From Actinobacillus porcinus (GTDB lineage Bacteria > Pseudomonadota > Gammaproteobacteria > Enterobacterales > Pasteurellaceae), in contig NZ_CABFKI010000017.1 in assembly GCF_901764995.1 (NCBI RefSeq), positions 1 to 36,553 on the forward strand: a stretch of DNA of 36,553 nt, in the 5' to 3' direction. A program made the position numbers and the translations under genes. The notes under the pieces are model-generated. The model was not told where the DNA came from, searched no databases, and was given only the letters and a program-made list of their open reading frames with translations. Within the stretch, counting starts at the first letter, position 1, and every line of letters starts with the position of its first letter. This document shows, one piece after another, positions 18,079 to 28,744 of this stretch.

Positions 18079-18471
18079 ATGAGTATGCAAGATCCAATCG
18101 CAGATATGTTGACCCGTATTCGTAACGGTCAAGCTGCGAATAAAGTTGCGATCAGTATGCCTTCTTCCAAGCTAAAAGTGGCAATTGCCAACGTATTAGC
18201 TGCTGAAGGTTATATCGAAAGCGTTAAAGTTTTAGAAGGTGCAAAACCTGAATTGGAAATTACTTTAAAATATTTCCAAGGCAAACCGGTTGTAGAAAGC
18301 ATTCAACGTGTAAGCCGCCCTGGTCTTCGTATTTACAAACGTAAAGACGAATTACCAAAAGTTATGGGTGGTTTAGGTGTGGCTGTTGTTTCTACATCTA
18401 AAGGTGTGATGACTGACCGTGCTGCTCGCCAAGCGGGTTTAGGCGGCGAAATCATCTGTTATGTAGCTTAA
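18079..18471 (+). CDS. rpsH: 30S ribosomal protein S8
   Basis: A 130-residue uS8 nearly identical to the E. coli protein at both ends ([40 protein letters not shown]). It binds the central domain of 16S rRNA and is the translational repressor of the spc operon, acting at the rplE start region upstream. Confidence 0.98.
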   Translation: MSMQDPIADMLTRIRNGQAANKVAISMPSSKLKVAIANVLAAEGYIESVKVLEGAKPELEITLKYFQGKPVVESIQRVSRPGLRIYKRKDELPKVMGGLGVAVVSTSKGVMTDRAARQAGLGGEIICYVA

Positions 18472-18486
18472 TAGAGAGGTAGGAAA

Positions 18487-19020
18487 ATGTCTCGTGTTGC
18501 TAAAGCACCTGTTAATATTCCTGCCGGTGTTGAAGTTAAACTCAACGGTCAGCTATTAACAGTGAAAGGTAAGAATGGCGAGTTATCTCGTGACATTCAC
18601 AGCTCAGTCGAAGTTAAACAAGATAATGGTGCGTTAACTTTTGCACCACGTGAAGGTATCGTAGGTGCGGATGCACAAGCTGGTACTGCACGTGCATTAG
18701 TAAATGCAATGGTTATCGGTGTTACTGAAGGCTTCACCAAAAAATTACAACTTGTAGGTGTTGGTTACCGTGCACAAGTTAAAGGCAACGTAGTTGGCTT
18801 AAGCTTAGGTTTCTCTCACCCTGTTGAACATACTTTACCGGCAGGTATTACTGCAGAATGTCCATCTCAAACCGAAATCGTGTTGAAAGGTGCTGACAAA
18901 CAATTAATCGGTCAAGTAGCAGCAGATATTCGTGCGTATCGTAAACCTGAACCTTATAAAGGTAAAGGTGTTCGTTATGCTGATGAAGTTGTTCGTACTA
19001 AAGAAGCGAAGAAAAAATAA
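18487..19020 (+). CDS. rplF: 50S ribosomal protein L6
   Basis: A 177-residue uL6 with the two repeated domains of the family and the conserved C-terminal segment [20 protein letters not shown]. It sits near the sarcin-ricin loop and factor-binding site. It begins 15 bases after rpsH. Confidence 0.98.
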   Translation: MSRVAKAPVNIPAGVEVKLNGQLLTVKGKNGELSRDIHSSVEVKQDNGALTFAPREGIVGADAQAGTARALVNAMVIGVTEGFTKKLQLVGVGYRAQVKGNVVGLSLGFSHPVEHTLPAGITAECPSQTEIVLKGADKQLIGQVAADIRAYRKPEPYKGKGVRYADEVVRTKEAKKK

Positions 19021-19033
19021 TTAAGGTAACACT

Positions 19034-19902
<869 letters not shown>

Positions 19903-19908
19903 TTGATA

Positions 19909-20088
19909 ATGGCTAAAACTATTAAAGTAACACAAGTTCGTAGCTCTATCGCTCGTTTACCGAAGCATAAAGCTACTCTACGTGGTCTTGGTCTTCGCCA
20001 TATGCATCATACCGTTGAGTTAATTGATACTCCAGCAGTACGTGGTATGATCAACCAAGTTTCATACATGGTTAAAGTGGAGGAGTAA
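19909..20088 (+). CDS. rpmD: 50S ribosomal protein L30
   Basis: A 59-residue uL30 ([20 protein letters not shown] start; [20 protein letters not shown]). The ATG at this position agrees with the family; an in-frame TTG two codons upstream would add two residues without support. The likely ribosome binding site GGGG lies in the end of rpsE. Confidence 0.97.
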
Positions 20089-20092
20089 TAGA

Positions 20093-20527
20093 ATGCGTTT
20101 AAATACTCTATCTCCGGCTGAAGGTGCTAAGCACAGTGCTAAGCGTTTAGGTCGTGGTATCGGTTCTGGTTTAGGTAAAACCGGTGGCCGTGGTCATAAA
20201 GGTCAAAAATCTCGTACAGGCGGTAAAGTTCGCCGTGGTTTCGAGGGTGGTCAAATGCCTTTATATCGTCGTTTACCAAAATTTGGTTTCACTTCAATGA
20301 AAGCTGCAGTAACAGCAGAAGTTCGTTTGAGTGATTTAACTAAAGTTGAAGGTAATGTAGTAACTTTAGAAACCTTAAAAGCAGCTAATGTTTTAACTAA
20401 AGATATTCAATTTGCAAAAGTGATTTTTGCAGGTGAAGTTAAAGCTGCAGTAGTTGTTCGTGGTTTAGGCGTAACTAAAGGTGCTAAAGCGGCTATCGAA
20501 GCTGCCGGCGGTTCAATCGAGGAATAA
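20093..20527 (+). CDS. rplO: 50S ribosomal protein L15
   Basis: A 144-residue uL15 with the glycine- and lysine-rich N-terminal extension ([20 protein letters not shown]) that penetrates the large subunit. GGAGGAG in the end of rpmD provides the ribosome binding site, and only four bases separate the two genes. Confidence 0.98.
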   Translation: MRLNTLSPAEGAKHSAKRLGRGIGSGLGKTGGRGHKGQKSRTGGKVRRGFEGGQMPLYRRLPKFGFTSMKAAVTAEVRLSDLTKVEGNVVTLETLKAANVLTKDIQFAKVIFAGEVKAAVVVRGLGVTKGAKAAIEAAGGSIEE

Positions 20528-20534
20528 TTAACAA

Positions 20535-21860
20535 ATGGCTAAGCAACCAGGTTATCAAAGTCGAAGTACTCAAAGCGGTAGTAGTGAACTTAAAAGTAGA
20601 TTACTTTTTGTATTAGGTGCACTGATCGTTTTCCGTATTGGTTCTTTTATTCCGGTTCCTGGTATTGATGCGGCCGTGCTAGCTCAATCGCTAGAACAGC
20701 AAAAAGGCACCATCATAGATATGTTAAACATGTTTTCTGGTGGTGCATTAAGCCGAGCATCTATTTTTGCATTAGGTATTATGCCGTATATTTCGGCATC
20801 GATTATTATTCAATTACTTGCGACAGTTTATCCAGCATTAGCTGAGTTAAAAAAAGAAGGTGAGTCAGGTCGCCGTAAAATGAGTAAATATACTCGTTAT
20901 ACGACATTGGCTTTGGCGACACTACAAGCAATTGGTATCGCAACAGGTTTACCTAGCATGATACCTGGACTTGTACCTAATATAGGTTTTGCTTTCTACT
21001 TCACAGCTGTGATCAGTTTGGTTACTGGAACCATGTTTTTAATGTGGTTGGGTGAACAAATTACTGAACGTGGTATTGGAAATGGTATTTCGATTATTAT
21101 CTTTGCAGGGATTGTTGCAGGTTTACCTGCTGCTATTGGACATACGATTGAGCAAGCTCGTCAAGGGCAGATGCACCCATTAGTTCTTTTATTGATTGCC
21201 GTAATTGTATTCGCAGTACTTTATTTTGTTGTTTACGTAGAACGTGGACAACGCCGTATTAAAGTCGAATATGCTAAACGTCAACAAGGTCGTCAAATTT
21301 TAGGTGGACATTCAACTCATTTACCATTAAAAGTGAATATGTCAGGTGTAATGCCAGCAATTTTTGCTTCAAGCATTATTTTATTTCCTGCAACAATCAG
21401 TTCATGGTTTGGTGAGAGTGCTAGTTTTGAATGGTTAACTAATTTTGCGATGATGTTGCAGCCAGGCCAGCCGATTTATTTAATCGTGTATGCCGCTGCA
21501 ATCATGTTCTTTAGTTTCTTCTATGCTGCAATGCAATTTAATCCACGTGATACAGCCGATAATTTGAAAAAATCTGGCGCATTCATACCCGGAATTAGAC
21601 CAGGTGAACAAACATCACGTTATATTGATAAAATTATGGCTCGCTTAACATTAATTGGCGGTCTATATGTTGTATTCGTATGTTTGGTTCCTTACATTAT
21701 GATGTCAGCTTGGAATGTACAATTTTATTTTGGTGGTACATCTTTGCTCATTATCGTAATGGTAATTATGGATTTCATCGCACAGGTTCAGAGTCACTTA
21801 ATGTCGACAAAATATGAATCTGCTTTGAAAAGAGCAAACCTTAAAGGTTTTGGACAGTAA
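20535..21860 (+). CDS. secY: Protein translocase subunit SecY
   Basis: A 441-residue inner-membrane protein that forms the Sec protein-conducting channel with SecE and SecG. Ten membrane segments are expected; signature stretches are [13 protein letters not shown] in helix 1, [20 protein letters not shown] in the plug region, [10 protein letters not shown]-like [14 protein letters not shown], and [13 protein letters not shown] in the C-terminal half. It lies between rplO and rpmJ as in other gammaproteobacteria. Confidence 0.98.
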   Translation: MAKQPGYQSRSTQSGSSELKSRLLFVLGALIVFRIGSFIPVPGIDAAVLAQSLEQQKGTIIDMLNMFSGGALSRASIFALGIMPYISASIIIQLLATVYPALAELKKEGESGRRKMSKYTRYTTLALATLQAIGIATGLPSMIPGLVPNIGFAFYFTAVISLVTGTMFLMWLGEQITERGIGNGISIIIFAGIVAGLPAAIGHTIEQARQGQMHPLVLLLIAVIVFAVLYFVVYVERGQRRIKVEYAKRQQGRQILGGHSTHLPLKVNMSGVMPAIFASSIILFPATISSWFGESASFEWLTNFAMMLQPGQPIYLIVYAAAIMFFSFFYAAMQFNPRDTADNLKKSGAFIPGIRPGEQTSRYIDKIMARLTLIGGLYVVFVCLVPYIMMSAWNVQFYFGGTSLLIIVMVIMDFIAQVQSHLMSTKYESALKRANLKGFGQ

Positions 21861-21887
21861 TTGTCCTTTAGATAATAGGGATAAGCA

Positions 21888-22001
21888 ATGAAAGTTCGTG
21901 CTTCCGTAAAGAAAATTTGTCGTAACTGTAAAATTGTAAAACGTGAAGGTGTTGTACGTGTATTGTGCAGCGATCCTAAACATAAACAGCGTCAAGGTTA
22001 A
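21888..22001 (+). CDS. rpmJ: 50S ribosomal protein L36
   Basis: A 37-residue bL36 beginning [20 protein letters not shown]. It keeps the zinc ligands Cys11, Cys14, Cys27 and His32, so it is the zinc-containing type. It follows secY by 27 bases and closes the spc operon. Confidence 0.97.
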
Positions 22002-22028
22002 TAGATAATATTTTCTTGCAAAGAACAG

Positions 22029-22051
22029 GCTGAGCATATATAATGCTCAGC
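22029..22051 (+). other. Hairpin between rpmJ and rpsM
   Basis: GCTGAGCAT at 22029-22037 pairs perfectly with ATGCTCAGC at 22043-22051 around a 5-base loop. Only a short, mixed T-rich stretch follows, so it is at most a partial terminator. E. coli carries a comparable hairpin at the same spot before the alpha operon leader. Confidence 0.65.
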
Positions 22052-22063
22052 TCATTTACATCC

Positions 22064-22149
22064 TTGACATACTGTTTGAGTATCCTGAAAACGGGCTTTT
22101 CAAGATCAGTATGTCAAATTAATTAACAATAGGAGTGCATAGTGGCCCG
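22064..22149 (+). promoter_or_regulatory. Alpha operon leader, S4-binding pseudoknot
   Basis: This leader resembles the E. coli alpha operon RNA, including GAGTATCCTGAAAACGGGCT and AGGAGTGCATAGTGGCCCG around the start. Visible helices are TTGACATACTG (22064-22074) with CAGTATGTCAA (22107-22117), TGAAAA (22085-22090) with TTTTCA (22097-22102), and the pseudoknot CGGGC (22092-22096) with GCCCG (22145-22149) just past the GTG start of rpsM. In E. coli ribosomal protein S4 binds this fold and traps the ribosome; S4 (rpsD) is encoded downstream here. Confidence 0.88.
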
Positions 22150-22498
22150 TATTGCAGGCATTAACATTCCTGATCACAAACACACTGTAATCGCTTTAAC
22201 AGCAATTTACGGTATCGGCAAAACTCGCGCACAAGCTATTTGTGCTGCAACAGGTATTGCTGAAAGCGTTAAGATCAGCGAATTGTCTGAAGAGCAGATT
22301 GAAAAACTGCGTGACGAAGTTGGTAAATTTACCGTTGAAGGTGATTTACGTCGTGAAGTAACACTTAACATCAAACGTCTTTTAGACCTTGGTTGTTACC
22401 GTGGTTTACGTCATCGTCGTAGTTTACCGGTACGTGGTCAACGTACTAAAACTAACGCGCGTACCCGTAAGGGTCCTCGTAAGCCGATCAAAAAATAG
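22142..22498 (+). CDS. rpsM: 30S ribosomal protein S13
   Basis: A 118-residue uS13 ([40 protein letters not shown]). It bridges the subunits from the 30S head. Translation starts at GTG, as in E. coli, and the start codon lies within the S4-responsive pseudoknot. First gene of the alpha operon. Confidence 0.98.
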   Translation: MARIAGINIPDHKHTVIALTAIYGIGKTRAQAICAATGIAESVKISELSEEQIEKLRDEVGKFTVEGDLRREVTLNIKRLLDLGCYRGLRHRRSLPVRGQRTKTNARTRKGPRKPIKK

Positions 22499-22507
22499 TC
22501 GGGGTAA

Positions 22508-22903
<396 letters not shown>

Positions 22904-22932
22904 TCAGACGTTAGGATTATTGGAGAAAGAAA

Positions 22933-23553
22933 ATGGCAAGATATTTGGGTCCAAAACTCAAGCTAAGCCGTCGTGAAGGCACTGATTTATTCCTTAAATC
23001 AGGCGTGCGTGCTATCGATTCTAAATGTAAAATTGATACAGCACCAGGTCAACACGGTGCTCGCAAACCACGTTTATCTGACTACGGTAGTCAGTTACGT
23101 GAAAAACAAAAAGTTCGCCGTATCTACGGTATTTTAGAACGTCAATTCCGCAACTATTATAAAGAAGCGAACCGTTTAAAAGGTAACACAGGTGAAAACT
23201 TGTTAGTGTTACTTGAAGGTCGTTTAGATAACGTTGTATATCGTATGGGATTTGCTGCGACTCGTGCGGAAGCTCGCCAATTAGTGAGCCACAAAGCGAT
23301 CGTTGTAAATGGTCGTGTTGTTAATATCCCATCTTTCCAAGTTTCAGTTGATGATGTGATCGCTGTGCGTGAAAAATCTAAAAAACAAGCACGTATCAAA
23401 GCATCATTGGAATTAGCAGAACAAAAAGAAAAACCAACTTGGTTAGAAGTTGATACTGCTAAAATGGAAGGTGTGTTCAAACGTGTTCCTGAACGTTCTG
23501 ACTTATCAGCAGACATTAACGAACATCTGATCGTTGAGCTTTATTCTAAATAA
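22933..23553 (+). CDS. rpsD: 30S ribosomal protein S4
   Basis: A 206-residue uS4 ([20 protein letters not shown] start) with an S4 RNA-binding domain around residues 95-160 ([37 protein letters not shown]). It starts 30S assembly at the five-way junction of 16S rRNA and is the expected translational repressor of this operon through the leader at 22064-22149. Confidence 0.98.
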   Translation: MARYLGPKLKLSRREGTDLFLKSGVRAIDSKCKIDTAPGQHGARKPRLSDYGSQLREKQKVRRIYGILERQFRNYYKEANRLKGNTGENLLVLLEGRLDNVVYRMGFAATRAEARQLVSHKAIVVNGRVVNIPSFQVSVDDVIAVREKSKKQARIKASLELAEQKEKPTWLEVDTAKMEGVFKRVPERSDLSADINEHLIVELYSK

Positions 23554-23585
23554 TAGTTAAAGCTTAGAAGCAAAGAGAGGATAAA

Positions 23586-24575
23586 ATGCAGGGTTCTGTT
23601 ACAGAATTTTTAAAGCCACACTTAGTTGATATTGAGCAAATTAGTTCAACTCATGCTAAAGTGATCTTAGAACCGTTAGAGCGTGGTTTTGGCCATACTC
23701 TAGGAAATGCATTACGCCGTATTCTTCTATCTTCAATGCCAGGTTGTGCTGTAACTGAAGTGGAAATTGAAGGTGTATTGCATGAGTATAGTAGTAAAGA
23801 AGGTGTTCAAGAAGATATCCTTGAAGTGCTCTTAAACTTAAAAGGCCTAGCGGTAAAAGTTCAGAATAAAGACGATGTCTTTCTGACACTAAACAAATCT
23901 GGAATTGGCCCTGTTGTTGCAGCAGACATTACTCATGATGGTGATGTTGAAATCGTGAATCCTGATCACGTACTTTGCCACTTAACGGATGAAAATGCAT
24001 CAATTAATATGCGTATTCGTGTTCAACGTGGTCGTGGTTATGTGCCTGCATCAGCTCGTGCACATACACAGGATGAAGAACGTCCAATTGGTCGTCTATT
24101 AGTAGATGCTTGTTATAGCCCAGTAGATCGTATTGCTTATAATGTAGAAGCAGCACGTGTTGAACAGCGTACTGACTTAGATAAATTAGTTATTGAGTTA
24201 GAAACAAATGGCACTATTGATCCAGAAGAAGCAATTCGCCGTGCAGCAACAATTTTAGCAGAACAGCTTGATGCATTCGTTGATTTGCGTGATGTTCGTC
24301 AACCAGAAGTTAAGGAAGAGAAACCGGAATTTGATCCGATTTTACTCCGTCCTGTTGATGACTTAGAGTTGACAGTTCGTTCTGCTAACTGTTTGAAAGC
24401 AGAAACAATTCATTATATCGGTGATTTGGTACAGCGTACTGAAGTTGAGTTATTAAAAACGCCTAACCTTGGTAAGAAATCTCTTACTGAAATTAAGGAT
24501 GTACTTGCTTCACGCGGCCTATCATTAGGTATGCGCCTTGATAATTGGCCACCGGCAAGTATTGCTGATGAATAG
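23586..24575 (+). CDS. rpoA: DNA-directed RNA polymerase subunit alpha
   Basis: A 329-residue alpha subunit of usual length. The N-terminal assembly domain (~1-235; [20 protein letters not shown]) and C-terminal domain (~250-329; [40 protein letters not shown]) are complete. The C-terminal domain contacts UP elements and CRP. It lies 32 bases after rpsD. Confidence 0.98.
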   Translation: MQGSVTEFLKPHLVDIEQISSTHAKVILEPLERGFGHTLGNALRRILLSSMPGCAVTEVEIEGVLHEYSSKEGVQEDILEVLLNLKGLAVKVQNKDDVFLTLNKSGIGPVVAADITHDGDVEIVNPDHVLCHLTDENASINMRIRVQRGRGYVPASARAHTQDEERPIGRLLVDACYSPVDRIAYNVEAARVEQRTDLDKLVIELETNGTIDPEEAIRRAATILAEQLDAFVDLRDVRQPEVKEEKPEFDPILLRPVDDLELTVRSANCLKAETIHYIGDLVQRTEVELLKTPNLGKKSLTEIKDVLASRGLSLGMRLDNWPPASIADE

Positions 24576-24590
24576 TGGTCAATAGGTTAA

Positions 24591-24998
<408 letters not shown>

Positions 24999-25018
24999 TA
25001 ACTAATTTATACATATAA

Positions 25019-25043
25019 AGCTCGCTGAATGGCGAGCTTTTTT
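25019..25043 (+). terminator. Terminator of the spc-alpha gene block
   Basis: AGCTCGC (25019-25025) pairs with GCGAGCT (25032-25038) around a 6-base loop, followed directly by a T-run. It lies 20 bases after the rplQ stop codon. Confidence 0.93.
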
Positions 25044-25155
25044 ATTGCCTGAAATAAGACATAGTAGACAAAATAAGATTATCATCGCGTTTTATTGAAA
25101 GATAGTTAAACGCTAATATGTAATAATATGATGATAGAAATGAATGATTTTTCAT

Positions 25156-25189
25156 AAAAAATCCACAGTTGATTTTCTGTGGATTTTTT
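25156..25189. terminator. Bidirectional terminator between rplQ and amtB
   Basis: AAAAAATCCACAG (25156-25168) pairs with CTGTGGATTTTTT (25177-25189) around an 8-base loop. The A-run and T-run give a hairpin with a U-tract on both strands, so it can end the minus-strand amtB transcript and back up the rplQ terminator. An uptake signal lies at 25216-25224. Confidence 0.85.
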
Positions 25190-25228
25190 GAAATGCTCAA
25201 ACACTAAAAAAGTTGACCGCACTTTGTA

Positions 25229-26527
25229 TTATTCAACTCGTTCTCCATGCAAGACGAGATCTAAGCCTTTGCGCTCGTCTTCATATTCAACACGTAAGCC
25301 AATCGTTTTATCAATAAGTTTTAGTAAGATAAAGCTACCAATTGTGCTATAAATAACAGTGATGATTACACTTTGTGTTTGAATCCATAGAGTTGTGTCT
25401 GTACCTGAAATATCTGTTGATACAAATACCCCTGTTAATACGGCACCAACAATACCTCCAACCCCATGGATACCAAATGCGTCTAATGTATCGTCATAAC
25501 CTAGCCAATATTTCAATTTTGTTGCAGAGACAAAACAGATTGCACTGGTAATAACGCCAATAAATAAAGCACTTTGTACACTAACAAAACCAGCAGCGGG
25601 TGTAATGCCTACCAAACCAGCAATAGCCCCTGAGGCGAGACCTAAAGCAGAAGGTTTATGTCCTAAAATAACTTCAATAATTGTCCATGTGAACGCAGCA
25701 GCAACAGCGGCGACTTGTGTCGTAGCAAGAGCCATTCCTGCTCGAGCATCAGCAGCGAGTGCAGAGCCGGCGTTGAAACCAAACCACCCAATCCAAAGCA
25801 TTGCTGTGCCAATTAAGGTTAATACTAAGTTGTGTGGCATCATCACTTCACGCCCATATCCAACACGCCTACCGATCATCATTGCCGCCACTAAACCTGC
25901 AATTCCGGCATTGATGTGGATGACTGTGCCTCCCGCATAATCTAAGACCCCATCAGAAGCTAACCAGCCGTCCAATCCCCAGACCCAATGTGCTGTAGGT
26001 ACGTAAATGAGTGCAGACCATAATCCAACAAAGGTCAAAAGCGCAGAGAATTTCATGCGTTCAGCAAATGCCCCTGTAATAATTGCACCAGCAATGATCG
26101 CAAATGCCATTTGGAATAGCATAAAAACGGATTCAGGAATGGTTGGCGCGCCAGGGTAAATACTGAGCTTTCCTTCCGCTGAGAATAGATCCAATCCCTG
26201 TAAAAAGAGCCGCTCGGTTCCTCCAATAAAGCCATTGTTAGGTGTGAACGCTAAACTATAACCGAAAATGACCCAAATTAATGCGATTAAACAGCAGCTA
26301 GCAAAGCTTCCCATCATCGTTGCAAGAACGTTTTTCTTACGAACCATTCCGCCATAGAAAAGGGCTAATCCGGGTATTGTCATGAAAAGAACCAATATTG
26401 TTGCCACCATCACCCATGTCGTATCACCTGCACTAAGCTCTGATATTGAGCGAAGCCAATCAGAAGTATCTGCACTTGCACTAAAAGGAATAGCGCAAAG
26501 TGCGGTTAAAAATAGTCGTGTTTTCAT
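25229..26527 (-). CDS. amtB: Ammonium transporter AmtB
   Basis: A 432-residue inner-membrane ammonia channel with a cleavable signal peptide (MKTRLFLTALCAIPFSASA) and eleven expected membrane helices. Family segments include LFYGGMVRKKNVLATMM, GWFGFNAGSAL and DAFGIHGVGGIVGAVLTGVF. The ATG chosen has GGAGA five bases upstream; extending further upstream would run into glnK and remove the signal peptide from the N-terminus. It is cotranscribed behind glnK with a 28-base gap, the usual pairing in which GlnK plugs the channel when nitrogen is plentiful. Confidence 0.96.
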   Translation of the reverse strand: MKTRLFLTALCAIPFSASADTSDWLRSISELSAGDTTWVMVATILVLFMTIPGLALFYGGMVRKKNVLATMMGSFASCCLIALIWVIFGYSLAFTPNNGFIGGTERLFLQGLDLFSAEGKLSIYPGAPTIPESVFMLFQMAFAIIAGAIITGAFAERMKFSALLTFVGLWSALIYVPTAHWVWGLDGWLASDGVLDYAGGTVIHINAGIAGLVAAMMIGRRVGYGREVMMPHNLVLTLIGTAMLWIGWFGFNAGSALAADARAGMALATTQVAAVAAAFTWTIIEVILGHKPSALGLASGAIAGLVGITPAAGFVSVQSALFIGVITSAICFVSATKLKYWLGYDDTLDAFGIHGVGGIVGAVLTGVFVSTDISGTDTTLWIQTQSVIITVIYSTIGSFILLKLIDKTIGLRVEYEDERKGLDLVLHGERVE

Positions 26528-26555
26528 GTTGCTCTCCAAGTAAAATAAAAAAAAT

Positions 26556-26909
<354 letters not shown>

Positions 26910-27019
26910 TTAGTTAAAGAAAGCCCGTACCATTTTCTTGAATAAAAACGGCAAAGAAGTGCGGTCAAAAAGGCAGGTGTTTTTGGATGTTTGAAGTTTA
27001 ATTCAAAATGAGAAAAGAC

Positions 27020-27061
27020 AGCCTGCTTCTTAACGGTTAGCCACCGCTAAAGAAACAGGCT
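27020..27061 (-). terminator. Candidate asnA terminator, branched hairpin
   Basis: AGCCTG (27020-27025) pairs with CAGGCT (27056-27061); inside, TTCT pairs with AGAA and TTAGC (27036-27040 region) with GCTAA around CACC. In the asnA direction the hairpin is followed by TCTTTTCTCATTTTG, an interrupted T-rich stretch. It lies 57-98 bases after the asnA stop. Confidence 0.6.
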
Positions 27062-27117
27062 TTAGCGAGTGGTTTAATTAAACTGAAATAAATTATCGCT
27101 ATTCATAGTAGTTTGAT

Positions 27118-28110
27118 TTATAAGATATTTTGATATTCTTCCATTACATTTTTAGGCCATACACTGGATTGTACTTCGCCAATATGATGTTTTTGTAATA
27201 GCAACATCGCTAAACGAGATTGACCAATCCCGCCACCGATAGATAATGGCATACGACCGTTAATCAAATCTTGGTGCCAGTCAAATTTTAAGCGATCTTC
27301 ATCGTTTGTTAACGCTAACTGTTTACGAAGTGCGGTTTCATCTACGCGAATACCCATAGAAGAAAGTTCAAATGCACGGTTTAATACAGGGTTCCACACT
27401 AAAATATCACCGTTTAAACCTTTGTAATCCCCTTCAGATACGGTGGTCCAGTCATCATAGTCAGGCGCACGAACATCGTGAGGTTTACCGTCAGATAGCG
27501 CACCACCAATACCAATTAAGAATACGGCACCATGTTCTTTACAAATGGCATTTTCACGCTCTTTGTCTGTCATACCCGGGAAGCGTTTTACGAGATCTTC
27601 ACTGTGCACAAACGTAATTTCTTCAGGTAAGAATTTTGCTAAACCGAATTTTTGGCTTACCGCTTCTTCTGTTTCACGAATCGCAGCATAGATTGAGCGA
27701 ACCGTTTCTTTCAAATAATCAAGGTTACGGCGACCCTCTGGAATCACTTTTTCCCAGTCCCATTGGTCAACATATACAGAGTGCGTTTGGTCAAGGCTGT
27801 CTTCATCTGGGCGTAACGCTTTCATATGAACAAATAAGCCTTCACCTTCTGCAAAACCAAAACGCGCTAAAGTATGACGTTTCCATTTTGCTAATGAATG
27901 AACTACTTCAAAAGTCGCACCTTCAATCATTTTGACATTAACTTGTACAGCTTTTTCTTTACCGGATAAGTTATCTTGGATACCGTTACCCACTTGACTT
28001 AAAATAGGGCCTTGCACTTCAACGAGCCCCAAATGTTCCGCTAATTTTTCAGTAAAAGTGTTTTTGGCAAAACTAATTTCTTGTTGTTGTAAAATAAATG
28101 ATTTTTTCAT
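27118..28110 (-). CDS. asnA: Aspartate--ammonia ligase AsnA
   Basis: A 330-residue ammonia-dependent asparagine synthetase, exactly the family's usual length. It makes asparagine from aspartate, ammonium and ATP and is related to class II aminoacyl-tRNA synthetases. Typical stretches are [48 protein letters not shown] and [16 protein letters not shown] near the end. It is divergent from asnC, and its ammonium substrate is brought in by the neighbouring amtB product. Confidence 0.97.
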   Translation of the reverse strand: MKKSFILQQQEISFAKNTFTEKLAEHLGLVEVQGPILSQVGNGIQDNLSGKEKAVQVNVKMIEGATFEVVHSLAKWKRHTLARFGFAEGEGLFVHMKALRPDEDSLDQTHSVYVDQWDWEKVIPEGRRNLDYLKETVRSIYAAIRETEEAVSQKFGLAKFLPEEITFVHSEDLVKRFPGMTDKERENAICKEHGAVFLIGIGGALSDGKPHDVRAPDYDDWTTVSEGDYKGLNGDILVWNPVLNRAFELSSMGIRVDETALRKQLALTNDEDRLKFDWHQDLINGRMPLSIGGGIGQSRLAMLLLQKHHIGEVQSSVWPKNVMEEYQNIL

Positions 28111-28145
28111 AATTTAAACCTTATTGTTTCGTTATAATGCGTTTT

Positions 28146-28194
28146 GTTGAATGCTTGTTGCATATTATTCAATATGTTTAACATAAAATTCAAC
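28146..28194. promoter_or_regulatory. Phased AsnC-type operator between asnA and asnC
   Basis: Three 7-base boxes stand at exactly 21-base steps: GTTGAAT at 28146-28152, ATTCAAT at 28167-28173 and ATTCAAC at 28188-28194. The outer two are exact reverse complements and the middle one lies on the symmetry centre at 28170. Lrp/AsnC regulators bind DNA as multimers wrapped at helical-turn spacing, so this is a good candidate site for AsnC control of both divergent genes. A TATAAT (28215-28220) for asnC follows without a good -35. Confidence 0.6.
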
Positions 28195-28278
28195 ACTTTT
28201 TATTAAAAAAAGGATATAATGACATCAATCAATAAAAAAACATGTATTTTTTTAGAAAAAATCTAAAAGGAGTGCTTT

Positions 28279-28731
28279 ATGTACGCAATAGATAGTTTAG
28301 ATCAACAAATTTTACGCGTTTTAACACATGACGCTCGTACACCTTATGCTGAAATGGCAAAGAATTTTGGCGTCAGCCCTGGTACGATTCATGTTCGTGT
28401 GGAAAAAATGCGCCAAGCCGGGATTATTGAAGGGACTAAAGTTCGTATTGATGAACGTAAGTTAGGATATGATGTATGTTGTTTTATTGGCATTATTCTT
28501 AAAAGCGCGAAAGATTATGAAAAAGTCATAAAACAGCTAGAAACCTTTGATGAAGTGGTAGAAGCTTACTACACAACAGGCAATTACTCGATCTTTATTA
28601 AGGTAATGACGCATACGATTGCGGAATTGCATCAAGTTTTAGCCACAAAAATTCAATTGATTGATGAAATTCAATCCACTGAAACGCTCATCTCGATGCA
28701 AAATCCTATTTTGCGTGATATTAAACCTTAA
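28279..28731 (+). CDS. asnC: Transcriptional regulator AsnC
   Basis: A 150-residue Lrp/AsnC family protein with an N-terminal winged helix-turn-helix (residues ~5-60; LDQQILRVLTHDARTPYAEM, FGVSPGTIHVRVEKMRQAG) and a C-terminal RAM ligand-binding domain (GNYSIFIKVMTHTIAELHQV). By homology it activates asnA when asparagine is scarce and represses itself. The divergent asnA/asnC arrangement is the same as in E. coli. Confidence 0.95.
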   Translation: MYAIDSLDQQILRVLTHDARTPYAEMAKNFGVSPGTIHVRVEKMRQAGIIEGTKVRIDERKLGYDVCCFIGIILKSAKDYEKVIKQLETFDEVVEAYYTTGNYSIFIKVMTHTIAELHQVLATKIQLIDEIQSTETLISMQNPILRDIKP

Positions 28732-28744
28732 CCATAGGTTAGCG

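Noticed and set aside
22064-22086. TTGACA followed by TATCCT before rpsM, resembling a promoter.
   Set aside because: The spacer is only 11 bases, and TTGACA is part of the outer helix of the alpha-operon leader RNA.
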